A DNA stretch of 64,000 bases from Panonychus citri. Its lineage: Eukaryota; Arthropoda; Arachnida; Trombidiformes; Tetranychidae. The DNA lies in NCBI RefSeq assembly GCF_014898815.1, contig NW_026515468.1, positions 992,001 to 1,056,000 on the forward strand. Direction: 5' to 3'. The notes beneath the pieces were generated by a model. That model did not search any database, was not told the DNA's origin, and saw nothing but the letters and a program-made list of their open reading frames with translations. Positions 37,197 through 47,515 of the stretch are shown here, piece by piece. The translations under genes and the position numbers were made by a program. Within the stretch, counting starts at the first letter, position 1. Every line of letters begins with the position of its first letter.

Positions 37197-37706
37197 TTAC
37201 ACATTGGATTCGGTGAGTTTTGTTTTCTTTTTGTTCAAAGGTAATGTTTCAGTTCCGTTCATGTTATCACTGAAATCAACTGGGCCTTCGGGTGCACTAG
37301 GTGAAGCTCCATCAACCTGCATGAGATCCCCTTCAGGAGCATTGGCGACTTCAACTCTAACCTCACCACCGCCCAATCGATTAGGCTCATTATCACCTGT
37401 TGATCCTCGGCCATCAGATGTGTGTTTAAGTGAATTCAATGTTGGACTGTTGGCAATCTCATCGTCATAAGCGACCTTCTTTAGGCGAGCTGTGTCATCT
37501 GATTCATGATCCACAAAAACATAAGTATCACTTTTAGCTTGTTTGTCATAGTATTTTTTCAATACTTTGTACAAATACAATAGAATTGTAACCGTAAGGA
37601 CCAAGAAAAACACGAACGGGATAATTCCTGGTACAGTCGGTCCATCGTTATTCCACATGGTGGTATCACTATTGGCGGCGAATCTTGAATCCTTATCCAT
37701 AGTCAT
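37197..37706 (-). CDS. Single-pass membrane protein, 169 aa, family not recognised
   Basis: First ATG of the frame is at 37706 (MTMDKDSRFAAN). An upstream in-frame TTG is not a start. A short N-terminus without signal peptide is followed by one membrane helix (IIPFVFFLVLTVTILLYLY, residues about 27-45), a basic stop-transfer segment (KVLKKYYDKQAK), and an acidic and Ser/Gly/Pro-rich tail (VFVDHESDDTARLKK, RLGGGEVRVEVANAPEGD) ending KKKTKLTESNV. This predicts a type III protein with a cytoplasmic tail. Ser and Thr next to acidic residues suggest casein-kinase sites (inference). A leader exon ends at 38223. The gene reads leftwards into a long spacer. Confidence 0.65.
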   Translation of the reverse strand: MTMDKDSRFAANSDTTMWNNDGPTVPGIIPFVFFLVLTVTILLYLYKVLKKYYDKQAKSDTYVFVDHESDDTARLKKVAYDDEIANSPTLNSLKHTSDGRGSTGDNEPNRLGGGEVRVEVANAPEGDLMQVDGASPSAPEGPVDFSDNMNGTETLPLNKKKTKLTESNV

Positions 37707-37739
37707 AATATTAACTTTTCCAATTGAGAAAAACAACAA

Positions 37740-39924
37740 AATATAAGAGAGAAAACAAAAAGAGAGAAATAAAAAAACGGGTCAACCAAAATGGAGAAAG
37801 GGAATCGGCACCAGAAGAACCAGCGATTAACCAGAAATCAACCAGAAACAGAATTAAAGACCGGGTTAAGAATTAGAAATTAACCAAATGAAGAGAGTTT
37901 AGAGTCACAATATTAACCTTCAAATCATCGGCTTTGACTTTTGGTTGATGAAAAGAAGAGAAGAAAAGAGAAATAAAAAAGAGAAGAGAAAACCATGAGT
38001 GTAACAGAAGAGCAGCAGCACCAAAGCATAACAATGAGGAAAAACATACATGTAGAGAAAAAGAGAATCAGAGCAAAGTTGAAATAATTAAAATTCTTAA
38101 AAGTGTAACAATTAAATTAGTTGATAAATTGTGGAATTAATTATAGATAAAATTGTGAAACAATTGAAGAAAAAAAAGAAACAGAAAACCAAAGAGAAAC
38201 AAAAGAGCAACAAAAGACTTACCTTCAAGTTGGAGCCAAAGGCGAAAGAGAAACAAATTAGAAATTAGAAAACCGAAAGGTGACAAAGTTGATTAACCAA
38301 AATTAAGATAAAGATGATTAATAAATTGTTGATAAATCACAAGAATAACTAATTAACTGATAGAATATTGGATAGAATTCAACAAGTTGGGGTGAGAAAA
38401 ATAGGCAATAATTGGTAATGGAACCTGACCAGTTACTATTGGTGGTGTTCCCTGAAAAAGATGAAGAGAAAGAGAGAGAGAGAAGACCAGATGAAAAAGA
38501 AAGAGGAAAAAGAGAAGAGTTTATCTTCTTTTTCTTTAGAAAGAGATGAGAGAGAGAAAAAAGGTTTGGTAAAAATGAAGAGAAGATGAAAAGATGAAGA
38601 TGGAAACTGGTCTCTTCTTTATTCTAAGAATCTTGATTAGAAAACAAGGTTGCAAGTTGTTGGACAAGACCCGAAAATCCCTCGGTGGTGGAAGAGGAGG
38701 AGAGAGATTATGATGATGTTGGTGATGGAATTGATTAACTTTCAGTTAATTAGAAGAAGAGAAAATGTAACAACTGATTAAGATTAAGAGTAAATGAAGA
38801 TGATAATATCGAGGAAGATGAGAGAGAATCACAAATGTCACTGAAAGAATATCAAAAGCTACTGTGGATTAACTGCTGATTACTGAATGAGAATAGAGAA
38901 AAAAATGAGGGGAAGGAGATTGATGATGATTAGAGAGAAAGAGGGATGATGAGGATGATGAGGATGATGAAGATGAAAAGAAATTCTCTCTCATTAATTG
39001 ATGTTAAATCGTTGGTTCAATAAGATGTAAACACCAAGAGAAAAACATTGATTCTCATTGAGAAAAAGATTCCAAGAGATGAAAACGATTGATTGATAAA
39101 TGGAAAAGGTTAAATTGTTGATTTGTTTAGAAAAGAATAGAAAAAAAGTTAATCATTTACCTTAATTAACTGTTAATCAGTAGACAGTTTCTTATAAATT
39201 GTTGTGGGTTCGTTGGTTTAATGGTTGATCAATTTGGTTAATCATTTGATGTTCTTCATGTTAGTTAACTTTTTTTTTGCTTCTTTTGTTTTCCAAATTG
39301 ATGATCCAGTTAAATTGCTACTGATTGTTAATGATTAAGAAACTACATTTCATGATTCTAATTATAATTAACCATTCAACCGATTGTAAGATAATTAAAC
39401 ACTTTTTTAAAGTTAACAATTAATCATATTCATACCAAAAGTGAAGGTTTTTCATTTCATTATCATGATTATCATTACAAAAGTTAATTGTGATGGTTAA
39501 ATATTGGCAAAAATTGATTGTTAATGTTAATCGTTTCTCATCTTTAATTACTTTGGTGGTGATAATTGTTAATTGTTAACTAATAATAATCATCATGATC
39601 GATAACAAAGTTTTTATCATGTTCCTTGATTGTGGTCAATTGATTAAGATTTACCAGTAAATTGTTAAGACAAATAAGATAACAACATTTGCAATTAAGA
39701 TAAGATTTTAATTTGCATTTAATTGCGACAATTAACTTACTGATAATTTAGATTATCAGTGTTATTTGTTTACGAATTTGAATTTAATTCAGTTCAGTTC
39801 AGATCAGATCATGTCTACGAAGCTTCAGCTGATTGAAGATCCGCCTTTTTATTGATCTTTTTTTCTGGTTACCTTTTAATCAATTTTGTTAATAATCATA
39901 TGAATTAATTGATTACCTTTAATC
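37740..39924. other. Leader intron/promoter region of the 37.2-kb gene and spacer
   Basis: Purine-rich then AT-rich. A strong minus-strand donor (CTTGAAG|GTAAGT, exon end 38223) marks a non-coding leader exon for the gene to the left. GA-rich stretches at 38460-38600 may be promoter sequence. No ORF is supported. Confidence 0.5.
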
Positions 39925-41117
39925 ATGGACAAGAATGAAATCAGATTGAGTCAATTATGGACAAATCATAAATCAACTGATGATAATCAACAATCAAGTT
40001 TCTTTGATGGATCAAATGATTTAATCAAATCTCGTTTTTTTACCATTTTGGTTTTCACTTTAATCTTCATTGTTTCTCTTAATCTAATCCTTAGTTTATG
40101 GATAATCCACTCACTTCAAATTGCAAATGTAAGTTAATCACTTGTAATTATAAATTTTTGAGAGAGACAATCAATTAATTGATCATTTAATTGAGAAAAG
40201 GGTGGACTGGGTGATGGTAATTTATTGACCACAATTAAACGGATGACGGTCAAAGGACATGCTAAATTCAATGGTTGGTTAACTGCTGAAGAGATTAATC
40301 CAGTTCATCGAGATCAATGGTTATCAATTGTTGGCTCTGATGATCAGATACAATTAGTTGATTATGATCAAGGTGAACACGATGAAACTAAATCCAATGG
40401 ATTTACAATGAGTAAGTAACAATTAACAGTAACAATGAATGGATAATATTATGATCTCTATCCAATTATTATGATCCATAGACAAGAATACAATTAATTA
40501 TCAAGGTCCCAATTTAATTGTTAAAAAATTAACCAATACAAGTAAAGAGACACAATTTTCAATCAACTCTAATCAACTGACCACTGATTCAGTAAAGGAA
40601 TTGAAATCAACTGATTGGGGGCTAGTGGTTAATGAAGTTTTGGAAACAACTTCAATCAAAGGTGATCATCATCATGACCTCAGGTGATTAACACTAATTT
40701 GATTGAAAAGTAGTTGAATCAACTAATTACAATATAAATGTAAATTAATCTATCAACAGATTGGAATCACGTATGAAAGGATTAACCATGGAAGCGAAAT
40801 CAGAAAATTTTACCGTACGATCTAAAGTTGGAGAGATTAACATGAATTCATTGGTAGATTTGAGTCTATCAGCGATTAAATCGATAGAAATTGATTCTTC
40901 ACGAATTCAATTTAGGTCACTAATCAAGCGACATCGACACAATCATCACAATCAACACTCAGACAATGGAATCAATCAGAAAGGTTTCATTGGATATCAT
41001 TTGTGTACCTGTGAGAATGGGAGATTATTCTTGGCCCATGGAGATAAATCATGTTACCTTTCACCGAAAAAATGTTCACCCAATGAAAAAACTGAAGAGA
41101 ATAAAAAAACGGAATAA
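39925..41117 (+). CDS. Scgb: Sarcoglycan, beta-like, of the dystrophin complex
   Basis: Type II membrane glycoprotein of muscle dystrophin-associated complexes. Exons 39925-40128, 40201-40411, 40482-40683 and 40760-41117 join in phases 0, 1 and 2 to give 324 aa. The cytoplasmic N-terminus is followed by one membrane helix (FFTILVFTLIFIVSLNLILS), then the extracellular beta-rich domain (LLTTIKRMTVKGHAKFNGWL, WGLVVNEVLETTSI, LESRMKGLTMEAKSE). The C-terminal Cys cluster (GYHLCTCENGRLFLAHGD, KSCYLSPKKC) resembles the KLCMCADGTLF region of beta-sarcoglycan and also the delta/gamma cluster, so the subtype is less sure than the family. NKNT and NTSK are N-glycosylation candidates. The 3' end converges on the next gene, with only 76 bp between the stops. 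Confidence 0.85.
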
Positions 41118-41193
41118 AATCAAAAGAGTAAATTATTGATCAGAAATTATATTTTCTTCATTAAATTTAGCAAAAGTTTCAACATGTCAAAGT

Positions 41194-41670
41194 CTACAAA
41201 GATGCACTGAGAATATCATCAGGCTTCAAGTTTGCCGCTCCAGGCCATGCGAATTCGTGATCCAGTTCGGTAATGAAAAGTCTTTGCCAAATAAGTTCGA
41301 ATATTCCCTTCACATTCCAAGCCAAGAATATTCCAAGAAAAAAACCATTAATCGAATCAAAGATCATCACACGCTCGAAATTCTTATTATCAAACGAACC
41401 ACCAGGAAACATGAATTCGAAAGAGAGAAACGCTATTACAATCGTGGAAACGATGTGATGCAGCACACCAAACCAAAAGAACCATTTGACGATAGCTCGA
41501 TTTCTAGTGTAAATCCCGAAGATGTGGACAATTTTGAGTAAGACCATTGTACTCAATCCATGGTATATCTTGAAAAGCGTAAAAGCAGCGCTGATGTAGA
41601 GGACAAAATAACAAGACTCGATAAACATGACGATGGTCTGAAGTGGCGACCATTGTAAATACTTGTTCAT
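41194..41670 (-). CDS. Multi-span membrane protein, 158 aa, family not recognised
   Basis: Single-exon frame from ATG 41670. Four likely helices: IVMFIESCYFVLYISAAFTL, a weaker one around STMVLLKIVHIFGIY, WFFWFGVLHHIVSTIVIAFL, and FDSINGFFLGIFLAWNVKGI, with a soluble end ELDHEFAWPGAANLKPDD. Size and layout recall small arthropod four-helix proteins of the DUF4728/pasiflora type, but I see no diagnostic motif. It is tail-to-tail with sarcoglycan. Confidence 0.65.
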   Translation of the reverse strand: MNKYLQWSPLQTIVMFIESCYFVLYISAAFTLFKIYHGLSTMVLLKIVHIFGIYTRNRAIVKWFFWFGVLHHIVSTIVIAFLSFEFMFPGGSFDNKNFERVMIFDSINGFFLGIFLAWNVKGIFELIWQRLFITELDHEFAWPGAANLKPDDILSASL

Positions 41671-42373
41671 GATTTTGGTGGAAAATTAAATTACTGAGAA
41701 ACAATTAGAAATATGAGAGTTCGTAGTGAGAATTGAAACACGGATTAATTGCTATTAAATCAACTGAATTTGGAATAGAAATAAGAACTAATTTCTTAAC
41801 TGTGAATCCAAACCAACAATGTCCAAAGAAAAGCAAACTGTAAGTGATTAAATAGACAACTAATCAGTTGATGGGTCATTCAAATTGATTAAATGATAAG
41901 TGGCAATTTGTTGATTATTCATAATGAATATCAAGTATTAGTAACAACAACTTAAGTATTAATCTTTATCCTAATTGTTGAGATAAATGTTTTTAAAAAT
42001 TTTATCAATTTTTAGACACTAGTGATTAGCTATTGAAAGTTATTAGACTTTGATGTCGCAATTTAGGGCAATTTAATTAACTTAATCTAATCAATAGAGA
42101 AATCAGATAATTTCTCACTTAAGATTAAGCTCTGATTTTGAATAATCCCAAATTCGAGATGTGAATATTTCTATAGTAACAATTTAATTAGATAAAATCA
42201 AGTCAACTGTTTGATTTTGATTTCGAAAGCAATGATATTATACAAAATCAGAGATCAGAAAAAGTTTAATCAACATCTCGAGAATTGAGATGATGATTTT
42301 TTCCTGTGATAAAATAGACAATTTGATAAAAATTTACATTAATTGTTATTAATAGTAAATAATTGTGGTTCGG
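41671..42373. other. Spacer between the 41.2-kb gene and ALG1
   Basis: AT-rich, nothing recognised beyond expected promoter and 3' flank. Confidence 0.6.
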
Positions 42374-44005
42374 TCATGAAAAAAGTGGTTTAACTTTTCG
42401 ATTCCATTCAGAGTCCCATGAAAATTTATTCCTAGTTGAGTTTAAATTGTCTCTCATGTTGGACAATTTAGATCGAGGTGGTAATAGAAGATTTCTCAAT
42501 AGATTTGCCAATTCTTCTGAGTTTTTAAACGTTTTCCCATTGACTCCATCTCTAACAAGCTCATTTAAACTGAGAAAAGAAGAAGAGAAAACAATTGATA
42601 CATTAATTACGTTAGAGAAAATCGATTGGTTTAACTAACCATTTATAATGAATGGCAAGAACTGGGACACAGGAGCCAAACATGTCGATTATTTTCATCG
42701 GTAAATCAAGTCCACTACTTGATGTGTGAAGACAAACACCAATATCGGCAGCAGCGACCATTTTTGGGTAATCTTCTGGCTCGAGCCAGGGTAAGATGGT
42801 GGTTACTTTTTTCCAGCGTTTTTTTGAAAGGATTTCCTCATAGTAACTTTTAAGTGGACCTTTACCAGTGATGACACAAATAAGCGCAGGTAAAGGCGCT
42901 CGTTCAGTTGAAATTTGAGTATCGTAATTATCTAGAGCATTGAGAAGTATGGAAAAATCTTCATCCTCAGTCCAACTTGTACTAGAAATTAAGATGAAAG
43001 GTCGACTCTTTTTGGTGACAATGTCCCCGCTTGAAGCGATCTCGTAAAATTTTGACTTGTTTACTTCTTTACCTCGAAATTGAGGAAACTTTTTCGCCAT
43101 TTTAAGCAAAAATTTATGGCGACTTTCTGGTTGTAATGGAGAGAAAATTTCAGTCGGCCTATCATAGAAAACATCACATCTGTAAATTAGAACATTTAAA
43201 TTTGATTAGTTGATTTGTTTTTCTTTTCATTCATTTTATACTTACTTGATTCCCCACGTTCGCTTCAAATCATTGGCCATTGATTGACTAACACAGAAAT
43301 TGTGAAAAGCTCTTGACCCGAAAAACCCTTCACACCAACGGCAGATTTTAACCAGCGGATGATTAGCTCGCAATGTAAGAGCCAGAATTGTGTGTCCATA
43401 ATTGTGCCAATCAATCACAAATTTAACACCTCTGATTAATGAATAGAGCCAAACAACGGGAATTGTCGGTATACTCGGCGGATTCTAAGAGATAATTAAA
43501 CAATAATTTAGTCTTAGTAGATTAGCTGATTAGGTAAAACTCACTTGTAACAATAAGAAATTTGGTTTCTCAATCGAGAATAAGGTAAACAAAAGCACCA
43601 ACGATTGAATCAATGTTTTCACAAAATAACCAATCAGTCTTGGGAAATCTGAAATTATGATAATAATAATTTCAAGAATAAATTGATTGGCTGTTGATTA
43701 AAGAATCAAGAAAATAAAAAACTCAACTGTTACTAAATGAAGAATAGGAATCAATTGGATGCAAATGGATTAACTGATTATCAACAATATCATCTGACAA
43801 TTTGGTTTCTATAAGAAAAAAAGAAAAGCAAAATAAGTTAATCAATCCCATTAAACAAGGTAAATCTAATTACAATCAACTTACCCGAATAAGCAACAAC
43901 GTCAACATGACAATTTAATTTTGTTAAAGAAAGACAATGATATTTCATTCTTGGACTTCTTTCGAAATCACCAAGAACCACAACACAGACTCTTTTTAAG
44001 CACAT
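42374..44005 (-). CDS. ALG1: ALG1, beta-1,4-mannosyltransferase of N-glycan precursor synthesis
   Basis: Adds the first mannose to GlcNAc2-PP-dolichol on the cytosolic face of the ER. Six exons (43885-44005, 43734-43808, 43545-43648, 43246-43484, 42640-43179, 42374-42569) with consistent phases give 424 aa. Start MCLKRVCVVVLGDFERSPRM, so there is almost no N-terminal anchor before the first strand. A membrane-associating hydrophobic segment (SLVLLFTLFSIEKPNFLLLQ) follows. Key motifs: NPPSIP, VIDWHNYGHTILAL, the glycosyltransferase-1 core SSTSWTEDEDFSILLNALD, ITGKGPLKSYY and LHTSSSGLDLPMKIIDMFG, then LNELVRDGVNGKTF. The last intron is 70 nt. Confidence 0.95.
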
Positions 44006-44206
44006 TGTTGGATTAAAGTTTATCACCGATTAACTAATCCAATTAAGGATGAAATCAATTTTTCCACAACACAAACATATGATCACTTTGTTGATATGGA
44101 AAACTAAATCCGCTGATTTCGGTTATTATTCAGCCGATGAATTAATAGTAACTACTACCGAAAGATGGCAATGTATATACTTCGCAATTTACTAATTGAA
44201 CAAATC

Positions 44207-44364
44207 AAAAAGAAACAATTAAGATTAAATTGACCATTTAATAAGATTTTTGTTTTGTTTCAATTGATTAACTATAAAGAGAATTGGTTAAATTGTGAAC
44301 TTGCAGCTCATTCAGTTTTCTGGTTATTTTTTCACTTTTACTTTTAAACATTCAAATGAAAATC
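44207..44364. repeat. Direct repeat, left copy, flanking the gustatory receptor
   Basis: Nearly identical to 46653-46821, from AAAAGAAACAATTAAGATTA to CAAATGAAAATC. The right copy has 11 extra bases after the first 36 positions, and only a few single-base differences exist. Confidence 0.92.
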
Positions 44365-44681
44365 TTACCTAACGAAATGACCGGAGTGACCTTGGTATTG
44401 AAACATTAAAATTTCGATAGATTTATTTACATTTAATGTTGATTAAGGGAAAAGGGACTGAGAATACAATACAATGTACATGTTATTATTACAATAATAC
44501 CGAAGGTGATCATGATCAGAACATCACAATCACCTTTGCGAAGTTTTATTAGATCATTAATATTTACTAATATGGTCATCATCAATTAACTCATATTAGT
44601 TAATTAGTATTTCCATTACAGTAGTTACAATTCTGAATCTGAGCCTGATAATTGGAAATAAGGTGGAATCCACCAAATACG

Positions 44682-46130
44682 TCATTTAATTAGACTATTG
44701 AAGTTAGAACATAAAAGCAAATATAACCCAATACACTCCATTAAGAACTGTAATATTTAATGGTTAGAATATGGGAAGTTAATTTGCGATTTCTTTACAA
44801 GATGTTCAAACTACTTACGATCAATGACCAATAGTTATCGACCAATATACTATTATTTATGTATATACCAATGTTTCGATTCAATAATGTGTCCAGAATG
44901 TCAAGTCTCTAATTTTATTTAAAGAAAATTAAAATGTTCATATTTGATTTTCTATCTGTCTGCTCACCTTTAACATCAAGTGAATATCATCATGTACTGA
45001 ATGGTGAAGATTATAAATCATGATGTGAATTTTTCGACACTTCAACGATAAAGTCAAAAAACATACAATATTAAACAATACTTTGCAACGAAATAGCTCA
45101 GAATCCTTACCTTCTTAGGAATATCGGACATTACATAATTAAATACCAAGAATAAAATCGTAGCAGTAATTGATGATCCACGAAATAGTAAACTCACCCA
45201 AAAATTAGCGAAATTAGATTGTGAACAATAGTAGGTCGCTAGAACAACGATAAAAGTAGTGAAACAAAAACCAACAAAGCTGGTAAGCCGATTTGCCGGT
45301 TACACGAATCAGTCCAGGTCTTGAACTTTTGAAATTCAGAGAAAAGTTTTTTCTTATCCTTACAGGTTAACGAACCAATTTTCAGTCTGAAAGCAAATGA
45401 ATCTAACTGACATTTGCGAGTACTATTACTAATAAAAGATAAAGTTCTACCCACATAGCACTGAAAAAACTGAAATGAAGTACATAGAAATAAAAACTTA
45501 TGAAAAGTAATTGGAAACATAAAGTGAGACTTTCTTTTTGAAACGATATCGCTATTAACGAATGTGCGAAAAGAAAAAAAGATAAACCGAAATAAACAGC
45601 AAAATTATAAATTCTTATGAAATATATGTAATAAGCTCGAAGAATGCGTTCATGATGATTTGTTAGGTGGGCCAGTTTTCTATTAACGAAAATATATTCA
45701 TCGTAATCTTCCAATTCTTTAAAAATGGACAATCATGGAAATTATTCAGATAAATGTTGTACGCGTTCAACCCAATGGCGACAGAACAAATTGTGAAACA
45801 AATAATGTACAGAATTTTTAATCTATCAATCGGAACAAGATAATCACATAGAATAAATTGTAATGTTGAATCGTCCGTTAGAGCGAGAATTAACCATCGA
45901 AGATTGAACACTACGTTGATAACTAGCAACATGTAGCACATGAAACGGTGATATTTATTGGTTGTTGTCTTTTTCATGATAAACTTTGATTTCTCGATTG
46001 ATTTAAGCTTCTTAACGGCAGAATCAAAATCTAAATACCAATATTGACGATACAATTTAACCAGCCAATTATTTACATTGTTAACTTTCATCCTTGTCAA
46101 AGATTTTGATCTTGACAGTAAATCAAACAT
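44682..46130 (-). pseudogene. Gustatory receptor (spider-mite type), full length but with three frame breaks
   Basis: Seven-helix chemoreceptor family. ATG 46130 opens exon 1 (45111-46130), followed by phase-0 exons 44968-45039, 44819-44908 and 44682-44747, about 416 residues. Hydrophobic segments include CYMLLVINVVFNLRWLILAL, FTICSVAIGLNAYNIYL, FGLSFFLFAHSLIAISF and the last helix LIFLMECIGLYLLLC. DYDEYIFVNRKLAHL is a typical intracellular loop. Exon 1 changes frame at an A run (45721-45725), at an A run (45464-45469) and near 45288-45295. Every break has the same sign (one base short), so together they bring the exon back to phase 0 at its donor. All splice sites are intact. Either a young pseudogene or an intact gene with assembly indels. 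Confidence 0.8.
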
Positions 46131-46652
46131 GGTTCTTGAAATTATTAAGAAACAATACTTAAAATGATTACAATTAAGCTAATAGGATCCACTGAATGAA
46201 TCCCACAAATTATACAATCAATTGTTAGCAAACTAACTAACAATCTTATTGATTTATAATATAATCGTAGTTACCTTTCTTGATTTTGCAATGAACTTTT
46301 CATGGTTTTATCTTATTAATTAATAGCATGAAATACATTTAAATGCATAAATATTTCGATTTTTCAACTCACTCAATTATTTATTCATTAAGTTAATTAT
46401 TCACACATAGTAAAGCTCATATACTGCAATTGATTAGAATATGAAAATCAAGAGAATAGAGAAAAGATATAAACATGTATTGATATACACTGTTTGATCC
46501 TCATGATCAATTCCCAAATCCTTTGAAATATTCAAATGTTCAAGGTTTGGAAATCTATTAATAAATTGTCGTTGTTCAGTAACTCAAGTGTGGAAACAGT
46601 TTCACAAGACAATTGAAATTAGAAAATGTTATTAAGGTGATTAAGAAAATGG

Positions 46653-46821
46653 AAAAGAAACAATTAAGATTAAATTAACCATTTAATACAAATGTTAATA
46701 AGATTTTTGTTTTGTTTCAATTGATTAACTACAAAGAGAATTGGTTAAATTGTGAACTTGCAGCTCATTCAGTTTTCTGGTTATTTTTTCACTTTTACTT
46801 TTAAACATTCAAATGAAAATC
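46653..46821. repeat. Direct repeat, right copy, flanking the gustatory receptor
   Basis: Partner of 44207-44364. The receptor and about 2.3 kb in all lie between the copies. Confidence 0.92.
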
Positions 46822-47515
46822 AAAAGATTTTAAGTTTTTTTTCATTTTCAATTAAATTTGTTAATTATTTGCAATCAGACTAATATTGATTTAAGAGCCA
46901 CATTCAAGACTTAGACACGTCGGATTGAGGTTGATGGTGAAAAAGTTTGATCAATTTAAACTGAGGATCTTCTTGATTCTTTAGATTATAAGATGAGAGA
47001 GAGATGAAAGATGATTTGAATGATGACAGTTAAGAAATTTTCAATCCCAATTGAACTTTCCCTGGAATTTAATCTGGTTCCTGTGTAGATTTATAAATCA
47101 TCCAGACTTTCATTTAGCAAGAAGATCTTGAAAAATCAACCAGATCATCAAACATTGGTGCCAAAATTTTACAATCGATTGGAGGATTTATATGATTAAG
47201 AGAATAATCAAAAATGGGAGTTGATTGTTTAAAGAGCAACATGATTAATACATAATGTATATGCTAATCATGGAGTAAAAAGTTTTTAGATTGTGAAGAT
47301 AAAGTTCGATGAGCAGAAAATAATCAATTAGAATTGAAGAAGAAAAAAGTCAAGAGGTTCAAAGTTTCGTGTGTAATTATCTTGAATAATTGGATTAATT
47401 TAAATCTATAATTTTCTAACAAATCACAGGCACATTTGGTAGAATTGATTTAATTGTTTAGTGTTCTTTTTTCCTTCTCTTCAATGGTAAATCTTTGTTG
47501 TAATTAACTTAATCA
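46822..47515. other. Spacer, 3' side of AP1G1
   Basis: AT-rich, nothing recognised. Confidence 0.6.
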
